Origin: Megaustenia siamemsis
Taxonomy: Eukaryota > Mollusca > Gastropoda > Stylommatophora > Ariophantidae
Length of the DNA: 64,000 bases
Assembly (NCBI GenBank): GCA_032433765.1
Contig: JAVIAB010000101.1
Coordinates: 59,138,092 to 59,202,091 of the forward strand
Reading direction: 5' to 3'
A program made the translations under genes and the position numbers. Shown here piece by piece: positions 34,586-45,892 of the stretch. Position 1 is the first letter of the stretch; each line of letters starts with the position of its first letter. The notes beneath the pieces were generated by a model. The model did not search any database, had not been told where the DNA came from, and saw only the letters and a program-made list of their open reading frames with translations.

Positions 34586-35920
34586 GTTCATCATCATCAT
34601 CGAGTACCATCTCCATAACGAAGGATGGTTACCATGGAGCGCCATGCTGCTCTGTTTCTTGCTTTGATGATGCAGGTTGTCATAGGCGGATTTGTCCATC
34701 TTTTGATATTACTCGTCCATGTTAGTCTTGGTCTGCCTCTTTCACCTTGCATTTTCCCCGCCAGAACTACTTTTGGTAGGCTGTTGTGTCTTTTAACATG
34801 GCCCAAAAATCGCATTTGTCTTGTTTGAATTGTGCTTAGTAGTACGAAACTGGTACATGATCACTATTGCAAACTGCCCCTGGACTAGTTTTCATATATA
34901 CCAGACTGTTTCTCAATATGTTCTTTATCATTATGTAATCAATTTGAATACGTGCGTTGTCTTCTGGGCTTTTCCATGTTCATAGGTGTCTTGGATGTCA
35001 CTTAAACCAGGTGCATACTATCATCATGTTGTGTATCTTGCTCAGTCAATAAATCTGTCACCTCCATCATTCATCTCGCCTAAGCCATAAATACTAACTA
35101 CTTCCTCATCTCAATACTTTCCTACTTTTGCATTGAGATCCTCTAGAACTATGATGCTTTCATGTGGTTTACATTCACGAAGTGCTATATTAATCTCGTC
35201 GTAAAATGTATCAACTGTTTTCCCTAGATTGTCTGCTGTTGGTGCATAAACCCATATGAGATTTATATATATTTTCTATCCATTAAATTTCAATAAAAGG
35301 ACTTTGTCAGATATTGGGTAAAAGCCTTTCACTGTTCTTGCCCTTTCTGCATCCATTATGATACCTACTCCTCTTTAGTGTTGAGTACCTCCAGAGTATA
35401 TTATTTTATATTCATCAGAAAATATCCCCCCTGATCCAGTGTATCTCATATAGTACCGTCCCAATAAATGTAAACCCATCCTTCTCCCTTCAAGTTTGAT
35501 TTTCTAGTTTACCCTTCTGCCTAAGTGTTCTCACACTCTAAGTACCTATCTTCAGAATCTGTTTTATCTGTATCTTGCTTTCAGTAGCTTGATAGCGTGA
35601 TCGGGTATCACCTGTAGCACATGCTGCCCCCTACTCAACGAGGGTTTTCCTTTGGAATCCCCCATAACTTTGTTGTCATGAATTATTTTATTGTGGCGAT
35701 TCATGATTGTACAAAGATATTACGGCGGTGGTTTAATGTTGCTTTCCGTCGGTTTGTTTACGGTTGGCTCCGCTAGCCTTTGACTAAAAAGTCTCACCCA
35801 CAAGACAATGAGGTTGGTTCATTTCAGGGTACTCTCCCAAGCATACCTGCAAGGCAGCAGAGCAGCATCAAGTTATACTGTCAACTGCATACAGAAGCTG
35901 GTAAAATTACCCGACCTGAC
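34586..35920 (-). mobile_element. Internally deleted LINE V: 5' end and endonuclease fused to the 3' end
   Basis: From the high-coordinate side (minus sense): a 5' leader segment (35920-35560) shared with 42320-42795, then an EEP endonuclease (segments like VWVYAPTADNLGK, IIVLEDLNAKVG, YGLGEMNDGGDRF). Near 34850 it passes directly to the V C-terminus (RFLGHVKRHNSLPKVVLAGK, RGRPRLTWTSNIKRWT, RNRAAWRSMV) and the trinucleotide tail at 34586. The whole RT domain is missing. Confidence 0.75.
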
Positions 35921-35979
35921 TAGATTTGCTATAATATATTATTTAAAAATGTCTTTACTTAAACGAGAAGGCACATATT

Positions 35980-36320
35980 ATTGTGTTGCTCGGTCACGCC
36001 CACTGTCACTCCTACACACTTGTGATTGAAGTCTATCAAAAAATCGTCTACCAGGACCTGATGAAGGAATAATTCCAGTTCTAGAACTTGTAGCTACTCC
36101 AACACTAGTACCATGTGTAGAGGAGCTGGGTTGTATGTCAACAGAGCAGCTGACACTAACATACATTGCTGTGACCGTAGACTTGACGAAACAGCAAGCA
36201 CACACTTAGGCTTAGTGACGGCATAATCACTCTCATTATCACTGTCTGAAATGTCAAATTTCTCTTCACATGACACATCATCAGAGTAATCCAAATACAT
36301 CTTCTCACTATCAGAATGAC
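35980..36320 (-). other. Acidic/Ser-rich open-frame remnant, unidentified
   Basis: From ATG 36300 the minus strand reads MYLDYSDDVSCEEKFDISDS and SDNESDYAVTKPK, then shifts to a Ser/Thr-rich frame ending PGRRFFDRLQSQ. An acidic then Ser-rich N-terminus is seen in some transposases (for example piggyBac-like), but no catalytic domain or terminal inverted repeat was found. Identity is open. Confidence 0.2.
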
Positions 36321-36790
36321 AAAACGTTTTTTTCTTTCCTGATTATTTCACAACATTCATCAGCAGAAAATATAACGATCCCTTGCCATGTACATTTTTG
36401 TGTGTGCAAAAAAGCCAGTCGGGCCCTCAAAACCAATATTTTAGTACATTTTTTTTCCGAATATAGTGGGAAAAGAACAAACTTAAAGAATAATACTGAT
36501 AGAAGGGAGGTAAATCGAGAAAAGTCACGACAATATGTTTTGGTTACGTACCGTAATAAATTAACAATAACGGTCCAGATGTGTGACGAGTTCCTCGCCT
36601 TTGGTGTCAAGGTAACGAACCGTTTGCACGAATCAAATTTAATTGTCGTTGGGAGGGAGGGGCTACTGTCCGGGCTGGACATGGATTGTTTAGTTTGAGA
36701 CATCTTTATATGTTAATGTACGTGTTGTTGTAGATATGTGAAGTCTGTTTTGCATACACTACATAAGAGAAGAAGGATCAGTTTACTTAC
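36321..36790. other. No supported gene
   Basis: A 142-codon plus frame (36270-36698) and a 130-codon minus frame overlap. Neither shows a recognisable domain, and they shadow each other. Confidence 0.25.
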
Positions 36791-36820
36791 TCTCGTCATG
36801 TTAGTCATAGTTTGGAGGAT
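36791..36820 (-). CDS. Candidate micro-exon (30 bp), peptide ILQTMTNMTR
   Basis: The minus-strand acceptor region is GCGTTTGCCTGTACAG and the donor is GTAAGTAAACTG, a perfect match. Ten codons, open in phase 0. It contains an N-X-T site (NMT). Confidence 0.55.
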
Positions 36821-37279
36821 CTGTACAGGCAAACGCATTTATAATGGAGGAATTGTGCAATTATAAAGCAGTTTATGATATTTTATTAAATTAAATAAAA
36901 TGTGTACTAGATCATCTTAATCTTTATCCTTCTTGATGTCTACTACCACTTCAGAAAAAAATGCAGGTCGTTCATATTCTCTTATGATGTTTATATCCTT
37001 CAATATCAGTTATACAATACAGTTCAAGCATATCTGCAATCACTAAAACAAATAAAAAAATAACATTGTTGCGGACATTTATTTCTAATATGTGCGTGTT
37101 AATCCAGGGCGATCGAAAAACAGACAAAGAAACGGTCACATGATTAATACAAATGATATGGTCGGTTATATCGACAAATGGAGAGGCTTTAAAGAATTGA
37201 AAAGGAAATGTTATTTCCAACTACATAAAACAAACAAACAAAAAATCTTCGTTCTTTGGCTCTCTTTTTTTTAGAAGAA
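36821..37279. other. Intronic; one weak exon candidate
   Basis: A strong minus acceptor (TTTATTTGTTTTAG, ending at 37035) is followed by TGATTGCAG, but no frame-preserving donor fits, so it is not called. Confidence 0.3.
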
Positions 37280-37465
37280 AGATATATGTCAAGAGCAAAA
37301 TATGACCCAAATAGAGAGTAACAGGAGAAGATGATACCAGACGGCTTGAAAGAAAGGCATGGGAGAGGACCACTGGCTAAGCTGGTAAACAGTTGTAGGA
37401 ATTAAAGGTTGTGGAGAGACGTGATTGATTACACATTACCCCAGAAATAATGATCGATGGTAGTA
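37280..37465 (+). mobile_element. LINE family B, degraded 3' end
   Basis: Nucleotide similarity to the B C-terminus: GATACCAGACGGCTTGAAAG and AAGGTTGTGGAGAGACGTGA. No frame remains. Confidence 0.55.
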
Positions 37466-38949
37466 ATCTATATTTAACTCGTCCATTTCCTTAACGATTC
37501 TGTCAAACCAAATGAGTAGGTTCTGAAAAAGGAAAACGGATAGAGGACGGTTATAAAACGAGCTCGAAAAAGAAAGTCCAGATTTGTTGAGAAGAGACAG
37601 ATTCAAATACTTAAAATAACAACACGAACAAAGATAAGGCCAAAGATAATGACATAGAAAGTGAACAAATGCAAGGTTATTTTACGATATGATGTAGACT
37701 GGGACTGGGACATTTTTTAAGGTCAAGGTCAGAGCAATATATTTTTAATGGTTGCTGAGAGACCAGAGAAGAAAGGTTAAAAATAGATCATATGTAAAGG
37801 CCACGAGTGGGTGCATGAATTAGTATAGTTATAAAGCAGACGCTACGTCACCAGGCGCTACGTCACCAGACAAACGTCACCAGACGCAATGCCACAAAAA
37901 AAGTGCGGGAAGCAAGCAGAACCAGAGAAAGCCGGGCCGAGTAACGCCGCGAGTGCGTTCGTCATATACCAGAAGGGCCAAGTGCCCAATGGAACCTCAG
38001 AAGGAGCAAACACCTCACACATCTGAAGGATATATTTGTCAAACATGGAAACGGCTAAGTGAACCAGAGACAAGAAATGCTCTCTCGCAAAGAAGCGGAA
38101 CGCATCAAGACTGAAACTCTCACTTAGTAAGTTGAGAGTGAAATCTGCAGAAATGGCAAAAGGAGCTAAGTCAACCAGAGACTAGAGCTTAGATAAGCAA
38201 TGGACATAAGATTAGTCGCATAACAAGCCGGAATGGCAATAGCTAAGTCGACCAGAAACATAGAAACGCTTGATGAGAGAAACGCTCTATCAGGTACACG
38301 GAGAGAAAGATAGAAACCATAAGCTAGAGTAAGGATGTTCACGTGAACAGCGTCAATAATTACAGGATTGCATTACAGATTCCGAGATGTGAACTATTTT
38401 AGTTGTGTACATAGATACATTTGTGATTAGTGAATATGCAGCTGTTTTAGACGGTCAAGTAGTTGTGACTTGTATATTCCAATTAGTCTTTGTAATAAAC
38501 ATAATTTGGTGTGTTATTACACCTTACCCCTTGCACATTGTATACATATTCTGAAGACATGATGCTTAAATAAAGAAGTATTCACGAGGGCAAGAGTGCC
38601 TAACAATAATAATATTAACAGTGCATGCAACATTAGGCGAGATAATTTATCAAAGGCACTATACGATCACGAACCCAAAAAGAACAAAGGGATAACAATA
38701 ATAAATCAAGTAAGCAAGACATCACAATCGACATTATTCAGTATTCTACTTATTTGGTATCGATCAATATATCACTGTTTTCAATTGGTACCAATCCTTT
38801 TTATTGTGTAGTGAAAAAGTCAAAGGTGTAAATATTGCAGATCAAGAGTTATGGACAGATATGATATTCCACTCACGTGTGAAAAAAAAAACGACTAATA
38901 GACTGTGTGGCAGAATTCCCGGGATATCTTGAATAAACGGGAATAATTG
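37466..38949. other. Unclassified, with loosely repeated motifs
   Basis: Between 37840 and 38290 the motif GCTACGTCACCAG and then GCTAAGTNNACCAGA recur several times; this could be an old LTR or other element, but no protein or terminal repeats are visible. A minus-strand splice-flanked 30-bp stretch at about 38526-38535 has an in-frame stop and was rejected. Confidence 0.3.
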
Positions 38950-39180
38950 ACATATGATTTTTGGGCCATGGTAAAAACACAACAGCCTACTACAATTAAT
39001 CTTGGAGTAGAAAATACAGGGTAAAAGAGGCAGAGGCAGACCAAGACTAACATGGACAAATAACATTAAAAGATGGAATAATCAGCCTATGACAACCAGC
39101 ACCATCAAAGCAAGAGGTAGAACTGAATGGCGCTCCACGGTAGCCAACCTTCGTTGCGGAGATGGCAGTCGATGGTGATG
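38950..39180 (+). mobile_element. LINE family V, 3' end
   Basis: Plus-strand C-terminus: RQRQTKTNMDK-type frame, the nucleotide run AGGCAGACCAAGACTAACAT, GGCGCTCCACGGTAGCCAAC, and a GATGGTGATGG tail. Frameshifted. Confidence 0.75.
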
Positions 39181-39258
39181 GTGAATTAACATGTTGGAGA
39201 CGTAAATATGTTCAATTATTACTTATTTATAGCGCCGTTTCTAGATCATTTTACTTAC

Positions 39259-39279
39259 ATTGTGTGTGTAATCTCCCAA
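39259..39279 (-). CDS. Candidate micro-exon (21 bp), peptide LGDYTHN
   Basis: The minus-strand order is TTTTCCGTTCTTTTAG, then TTGGGAGATTACACACACAAT, then GTAAGTAAAATG. The pyrimidine tract is good and the donor perfect. Seven codons, phase 0. Confidence 0.6.
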
Positions 39280-40181
39280 CTAAAAGAACGGAAAACTCTA
39301 GTTTATATAACATGATTCTTGACACATGTATCTGTCCTTATCATCACTGTTTCAAAAAAGGTATGATATCTAGTATTATTTACTGATATGAAAATTATAT
39401 TGTAATCGTTTTTCATCAAAACTTGTCATTAATTAAAGTATGGCCGAGAATGAATGTAACTTTCCCTCGTCACTTTCTGACCTTTGACCTGAACCGGGGA
39501 TGATACTGCCGCACTATTGTGATAAATATATTAAATAATAACAAATGAATATACGATATCATATTTGTGACAAACGTTACACCAGAAACAGAAAGAAAAA
39601 GGTAGAAGTAGTAACAATTCTAAATTTGCTCATGGTTTATAAATATACAAAACTCGTTTTCCATCTCTTTTGTGTATTCATTCTTCGTTAAGTCTTTTGG
39701 TAAAATTACTAAAAACTAGAAGTTGCTACTGCTGCCTGCCTTGAGCTAATCTTTCAGGGCATTGCCATTTGACTTTTATTCATTTCTTCCATCTGGGCGT
39801 CGACTGTCGGATCACATCTTCTTCCTAGCACCAAATTGTACTGTACTCTCTCTCTCTCTCTCTCCCTCTCTCTCTCTCTCTGCGATCAGGACTCAATCAG
39901 AGTAGGACTTCAGACTCTCACACCAAGACAGCTGTCTGTTTAAGCCTGTTAGATCAACTCCGCAACCTGTTAAAACGTTGCACTGTATTCTGCGCCAGTG
40001 CATCCGATTTCAGCCATCATTGTGTTCATGTTGCTTTCCTTAGCCTTTGATTGTCCCCAGTCTTCTTGCAATGCAGCAGATGATTTTTTCTGTATGGGGA
40101 TTCTGCCCTTAAATCGTCGGCCCTCCCAGGTTTACGTGCACCATCTGACAGAGTCACTAGAGGTGACTAACACAGGCATGC
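39280..40181. other. No gene seen; (TC)n at 39846-39881
   Basis: A TC microsatellite lies at 39846-39881. The following 300 bp are GC-balanced and may be old repeat sequence, unidentified. Confidence 0.4.
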
Positions 40182-40650
40182 GACTTGGAATATGAGGAAA
40201 CTGCAAAAAGGAACACTTTCCATGCATAGCCTTCAATAGTTCCCGCCGCTTACCCACATATACCGGTAATACACATCCTCTTGAAAATGATGATCGCCGT
40301 AGCACCTGATGATGTTAGGCCATCGTTGTTGACACCAATTCCGAACATATAGACACACAGTTAGTCATCAAATTATCCCAATCGCACATCAAACAGCACA
40401 CCGTAATATTAGCGCACAGCCGGTCTAGTGAACCATAAGATGACGTAGCACACAACAATGTCGAACACATAATCTCGCTCCTTTTAGATTTTTGTTCACT
40501 CCAGTGTAAGCAGCCCACGACGAACAAAACACGAAGCAAATACCCCAAAGAGACAAAACTGCGGCTGAGGAAGTAGTTTACATTAGTGAGTATCATGGAA
40601 ATAACTTGCGTCAAGAAATTCCAACAACGGTCATGAACAGCACTGAGCAC
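40182..40650 (-). pseudogene. Copy iii of the Cys-rich gene's 3' end, plus a leader-like ORF
   Basis: 40182-40360 matches 248-429 at roughly 85 percent by eye, including the codons for CVYMFGIGV and DGLTSS. Just upstream (minus sense) the shared frame has stops. In another frame ORF 40650-40315 has a hydrophobic leader-like stretch (FVSLGYLLRVLFVVGC), several cysteines and ANITVCC, reminiscent of ENITFCC in the intact exon. It may be a decayed paralog or an alternative exon. Confidence 0.55.
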
Positions 40651-40653
40651 CAA

Positions 40654-41629
40654 TGTGACGTAATGTGCAGATCAAGTCTAGACGGTGGAAAGCCCCATTC
40701 ACAACACTTGATTTGTTAAAAACGGACTGTTGTCGGCCTACGACCTCGCTTTAGCGACACAGATGTATTAGGTATATCATCATTTTGACTTCAACTCAGA
40801 AAAGTGCAACGGAGATCCGAAATTAATCAGACCCTGTGTGCACTTTCTGCAGCGATCGAGAGGACGTGGACTAGATCCGCCATCTTGGAGACGGAAGTAC
40901 TGTACTATTTTCGCCTTCTGACCTATATTATGTCCCTTGGCATCGTTCTAATCCTGCTCTATTGATGTGTACGGTCATTTTACAAGATGATGTATAAGCC
41001 TACGCCCGATTGTGTCAGCTTGGAACAAGCTGTTTCTTCAAAAGAGATTATTAGTTTAAGTTTCGGTAATCATCTACTAATATGTCGGTTCTCATAATTT
41101 ATATCTGAATTTTTTGACAACCACGTTTCTAGTAATTCTATTGTGTCTGATGTCTCCCAGATCGTCACTGGTTGGAGATGGTCTAGCTGCCAGCCTCAAC
41201 AGTTACACACGAAGATCCGTCCGTTAGGATCTTGCACTGAATGAAAACAAGGCCAAATACTTGAATACATATGTAGGTTGTGCTATTCCGCAGTAACAAA
41301 ACGGCGCGTCCTTGATGCTCTGACTCTCAGTATTAATCTCAGTTATCAATTATAAGTTTGAACACATTTTGTCCCATCCTCTACAGCAATTAAACGGGCT
41401 CTTCATTATCGCAATAACTATTTTGTTTATAATTGACATAATTATACTAAGCAATATAAGAAAGTAGTTGCCATTCATTTCCTTCTTGGCAGTGACAGTA
41501 CAAGTCGGAGAGCACAGCCATTGTCTCTATACATGAGATCCTCTGTCTGCCATCACGGAGTTGGGACTATAACCGGCACTACTTGTCGGCTGCTCCCACA
41601 ACACCATCCACCATCTGCTCCAACGTATA
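40654..41629. other. No gene seen
   Basis: No exon with paired splice signals and no recognised repeat. Confidence 0.35.
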
Positions 41630-41720
41630 CTAATATGATCCACTGTAGACAGAAGATTGTGAAAGGACATGATCGCCTACGCCAACTGGTATGGCACATG
41701 ATGATAATGATGATGATTGT
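41630..41720 (+). mobile_element. LINE family A, last 90 bp
   Basis: Matches only the final codons (GATCCACTGTAGACAGAAGA, ATCGCCTACGCCAACTGGTA) and the ATGATAATGATGATGAT tail. An extremely 5'-truncated insertion. Confidence 0.8.
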
Positions 41721-41924
41721 GTTTATAAACCGTATCGCAAGACAAAATCGTATAAATCTGTTAATCCCTCAGTTGCTGGATGTTTGCTGCACTCCGACAA
41801 CTGAAATAGAACAATGGTTACAGCTCTACTAAGGGCAGACAATCGACTTCGATCTGCAAAAACAAATTATGTTTACCAAACCTCTGCTACAAGTCATTAG
41901 GGTTTTTTTTTCCTAGGACGGAAA

Positions 41925-42235
41925 GTCGTCACATGTGTATTCTTCTTTTTCTTATATTCCTCATTTGCCATTCAAAGTCACAGGGATGTATACTTTGCGG
42001 TTGTTTGCACTTCTGTTTGCTTCTCCTGCTGTTATGTTTCCTCATGTTTCAAATATTCCGTCAATCCATGATTTTCGTATCGGCCCACGGGTCTGCTGTT
42101 CTCGAACGTTTATAGAAGGCTCATTGTGTTGAGTTGTGATCTTTCTGCCTCACCGCGTGGATAACTCAATGTATCTGTTGCTTCTTTATGCATTATATGG
42201 TGGGAATATTCCTAGCTTTTCCCATGGGTCTTACT
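41925..42235 (-). mobile_element. LINE family E, 3' end (minus strand)
   Basis: Nucleotide similarity to the complement of 21370-21610 and to 31380-31940, including the Lys-rich terminal codons (GAATATAAGAAAAAGAAGAA on the minus strand). No intact frame. Confidence 0.65.
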
Positions 42236-42319
42236 TGGATATTGAATTACTTATTTCATGTGTGGATGGTCCAGTAATATAAATACTAACGCGGTATTAG
42301 TTGTCTCTCATTTCACACA

Positions 42320-42795
42320 GACACAATAAATGTAAATAAATCATATTCAATTCCTCTTTGATGTTTTCCAGTTTTCCATTTTGGATTGAGTGTTCTTAGT
42401 ACCAAGTTTATATTTTCAGTGTCTCTTTTATCAATATCTTGCTTACGGTAGCTTGATGATGATTAGGTACCACCTGAAGCACATGGTACCCACTGCCGAT
42501 CGAGGGTTTTCCATTGGAATCCCCATTAACGTTGTTGTGAATTATACAATTGAGGCGATCCATGCTTATACAAAGATATTACGAAAGTGGTTTTCTGATG
42601 TCTTCCGTCGGGTTGTTTATGGTTGGTTCCGCTAGCCTTTGTCTAAAATGTCTCACCCACAAGGTAGTGTTGTTGTTTTACTTCAGGGTACCCTTTCTTT
42701 GTCTTTTACTCTCCCGAGCACATCTGCAAGGCGGCACGGCAACAGAGGACTGTGATGTCTACTGCATAAAGTAGTATGTAAACGTACATGACCTG
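42320..42795 (-). mobile_element. LINE 5' leader segment, second copy
   Basis: Collinear with 35520-35920 (shared TACAAAGATATTACG and GGTTCCGCTAGCCTTTG-type runs). At 35.5 kb it precedes the endonuclease, so it represents a 5' leader of a V-type element. Here it abuts the 3' end of a plus-strand B copy. Confidence 0.65.
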
Positions 42796-42829
42796 ATGAG
42801 TTAATATATGGATGTGATAATCGTGGTCA

Positions 42830-43218
42830 ATGGGACAACAAACAAGAAAATCATTAAAGACTGTGGAAATGTTGTTTTACAGAAGAATGGTGAGAATACT
42901 ATGAAAATCTGAGAAGAGTAATAAAAAAGCCATGCAAAAGGCAAAAGTAAAGAGAGAGAGAGAGAGCAAATAATCAATATCAAGAAGAAACAATCATCAT
43001 TTGTTTGCCCTATAATAAGATGGAAACAGCTGAAATATATTGTGATAACTGGAAAACTTGATGTTTGAAACGATCGAAGGAAGCAAAGAGAAAATATAAC
43101 AGACAACTTCAGATATTTTCTTGACAGAAGGTCAACAACATAAAGGATAAATAACTGTCGAGATCGAAAGTTGTAAAGAGACATGATCACCTACGCCAGC
43201 AATCACTTGATGATGATG
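42830..43218 (+). mobile_element. LINE family B, 3' end
   Basis: C-terminal nucleotide landmarks: AGAAGAATGGTGAGAATACT, AAGAAACAATCATCATTTG, GAAGCAAAGAGAAAATATAA, and GATGATGATGAG at the end. A (GA)6 run lies at 42954-42966. Confidence 0.75.
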
Positions 43219-43560
43219 AGCAGTTATATAACAAGGGACTTAACGGGTTTTTCATTGTCTTAAACCAACATACGACATGCTACCCACTTACCCCAGAGAT
43301 GTCAACATAAAATGCCGTTATGGATCAAGTCTTTCTATTTTCCTCCCAGTCCACGCCCACAGCCATCACCATGTACAACGGCTGATTCAACTCTCTCTCT
43401 CTGTGTCACATTATCGTAGTTCTTGCTGGCCTGTTTCGTGACCTGAACATTGAAACTATTTATTCCTCCGCACACTTTCTTTAAATTGTCCCGGTTTTAA
43501 AAGTGACAAACCGGTGACTGTAGATGATGTAGAATAGATAAACAAGTAATAAGATACCCT

Positions 43561-43816
43561 ATAAAAAGTAAGGTATCCCCGCCACGCCAAGTGGCGTATT
43601 GGGAATATGGTGTTAGTGACCATAAATTGTACAGACCCTCGGCACATGATTTTTGGGGTAATGTGGTCGGTATTACACCCGTGCCGCTTTACTTTCCCAT
43701 ACACAAATCTGGTACCCATTAACGGCTGGGTGACCCGGAAGCCGCCGGTTGGGATCGAACCCTACCTCGTGTCCTATTTAGTCCAGTTCACTAACCTCTG
43801 AGCTATTACGGCTCCC
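43561..43816 (-). mobile_element. tRNA-derived SINE, minus strand, with target duplication
   Basis: Complement of the 11514 family: the minus strand starts GGGAGCCGTAATAGCTCAGAGG, has B box GGTTCGATCCC and GTACCAGATTTG-type body, ends in a short ACTT-type tail. AAGATACCC flanks it at 43551-43559 and 43817-43825. Confidence 0.9.
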
Positions 43817-43887
43817 AAGATACCCATGAGATACATATTTGATTTTTTATAAACTCACTTCCAATCGTGTCTTACAATATGACTTAC

Positions 43888-43917
43888 TGTCGCTAACTTC
43901 ATCGACATATCAGCAAT
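43888..43917 (-). CDS. Candidate micro-exon (30 bp), peptide IADMSMKLAT
   Basis: The minus-strand acceptor region is TGTGTTTTCATAG and the donor is GTAAGTCATATTG. Ten codons, open in phase 0. The opening IAD resembles the start of the exon at 27453-27494 (ATTGCTGAT against ATTGCAGAT), suggesting exon duplication. Confidence 0.6.
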
Positions 43918-45266
43918 CTATGAAAACACAATTACTTAGATTAGGAAAGATTAAGCAATACACACTTAAATTGTTAAAAGAATTTGATAGTTGAACCCCT
44001 AAATAATTGCAGCTAAATTATTTCCAGTTCCTTTAAATTTGATATTATCGCTTTCTATACATGTTAATATATTGATAACAAAGTCGTGATGCAGTAAATC
44101 GGATTATACGCTTTTCTTTTTTTGACGTAGAGAGATTGACATTATATAAATTATCGACGACATGAAACAAATCCACGTTGCAGTTCAAGCACGTTCTATA
44201 GACGTTGTATGTGGGAATACTTGCAAATAGGTATATAGATAATATTCGTTAATAACGTATTGCATTATTTGCTGAGGAAAATGAAACAAAAGGTAAAGAA
44301 GAACAACATAAATCGTGTTTTCATGTTGAAAAGATAGATCCTTGAAATGTATGTAAGCTGTGCGTGTATGCGTGTGTTGTGAGAATTTGAGTGAGTGCGT
44401 GTGTTGCCGCACATTATATTGAGGTTTTCGTTCCTATTTGGTTAATTCTTGTTGAAAAAGCTAAAATCGTCGACGTTGTCATTTTATGTATTATCATATT
44501 ATGTATATTTCAATTTGGTTTGCATAATAACGACACAATAAAGACATGCATAAGTAACATTGTCTCACTAACTTCTGATAAGCTTGCTTTATGACCGTAC
44601 CATCTCACTTAGTATCTTCATGACCATGATAATATTTTTGTAATGACCACTTTTATTAATTGTTTTAAATACATCTAGTTTCGTTGTTCCGTCTATGTAT
44701 TGCCTCTGAATTTTAAGTTATTTCTTATATATCTGTTGTTTCGCAGCGTCTAGGTTGAATTTTTCGATTCTTTAAATGGGTTCCATTGTAAACATGTTTG
44801 TGATGTTCCATTCCTCTCGTTCAACAATGGTTTTATTTTGCTTGAAACACCCGGCTGTGGTCAAGACAACGCATACTATAATATATGGTTTTAAATCGTT
44901 AAAGATAAATATACCTACTTGACACCTTCACCAGTTTCCACAAACATTTCCATTTTTGTTTTATTTTTTGTTTTAATAAAGTTATCGATACGAATTACTC
45001 GATATAAAAAAATCGATAAAAAAATTATTACCCTGTGTGTGGAAGGAGGATGAAATGTCAAATTCATTATAATAAATCAGCTCACTGGCATATGATATCG
45101 TCTCCCCATACGATGTTGCTAATTATGACTTTTCTATTCTGTTATTTTCCTTGGCTAGAATGTTAGAGTTTTGCAGTTTTTTTTTCTTTGTAACCTTGTG
45201 TGGAGCAGGATGACTATAATACGTTACTGTGGTGTGTTTCCACTTTTTTCTCTCAAATCTGATATT
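43918..45266. other. No gene seen; intronic
   Basis: AT-rich without recognised repeats or paired splice signals. Confidence 0.35.
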
Positions 45267-45299
45267 TGTATATATATATATATATGTTCATATATATAT

Positions 45300-45545
45300 A
45301 TAGTGGTTAGTGAACTAGGGCTACCAATGACAAGAGGTTGGGTTCAATTCTGATCGACGGCTTTCAGGTTCACCTAGTCTTAAATGGTACCGGATTTTTT
45401 TTATCTGTGAAATTAAAGCGGCACGGACGTGATGCAGACCAAATTACTTCAAAAGTCACGTGTGTCGAAGGTCTGCAAAAATTATGGTCACTAACACCAT
45501 ATTTCCAATACGAAAGTCGGCGTGACAGGGTTCTCTATTTAATTG
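45300..45545 (+). mobile_element. tRNA-derived SINE, diverged copy in a (TA)n tract
   Basis: Begins in the A box (TAGTGGTTAGTGAACTAGG) directly after (TA)n. B box GGTTCAATTCTG is mutated; the body TTAAATGGTACCGGA and GGTCACTAACACCATAT is recognisable. An older copy of the 11514 family. Confidence 0.82.
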
Positions 45546-45765
45546 TATATATATATATTGCAAAAAAAATATATTATTGACTTGGTTAACAAAACAAAAT
45601 TACTAAAAAGAAACCGACGATTTGCTGAACACTATAATTGACAAAAAGGCTACGACAATAAAAACAAGTAATATATTATATTAGTATTAATAATATTTCT
45701 TAGCAATATATTAATTATTATGACTTATTTAAGTTGACCCATGTTTAAACAAAATATTTACTTAC

Positions 45766-45795
45766 ATCATAATTTTCTGATACAACCATGGCATT
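45766..45795 (-). CDS. Candidate micro-exon (30 bp), peptide NAMVVSENYD
   Basis: The minus-strand acceptor is GATTTCTTTTCAG and the donor is GTAAGTAAATATT, both strong. Ten codons, open in phase 0. Confidence 0.6.
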
Positions 45796-45892
45796 CTGAA
45801 AAGAAATCGGGATTTTGTTCAGAAAAGAAATATGCAATTCATTCCTTCAGATGTTAAACATATTTTGCTTTCTCCGTATTCTTAAACTTTTC

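Noticed and set aside
36270..36703. Overlapping 142- and 130-codon frames on opposite strands
   Set aside because: No domain, no splice or start context, and mutual overlap.
37840..38480. LTR retrotransposon terminal repeat
   Set aside because: Repeated GTCACCAG and AAGTNNACCAGA motifs only; no paired LTR, primer-binding site or pol sequence nearby.
38526..38555. 30-bp minus-strand stretch between CTTCAG and GTAATA (or 23 bp to GTAAGG)
   Set aside because: The 30-bp form has an in-frame TAA; the 23-bp form breaks the frame.
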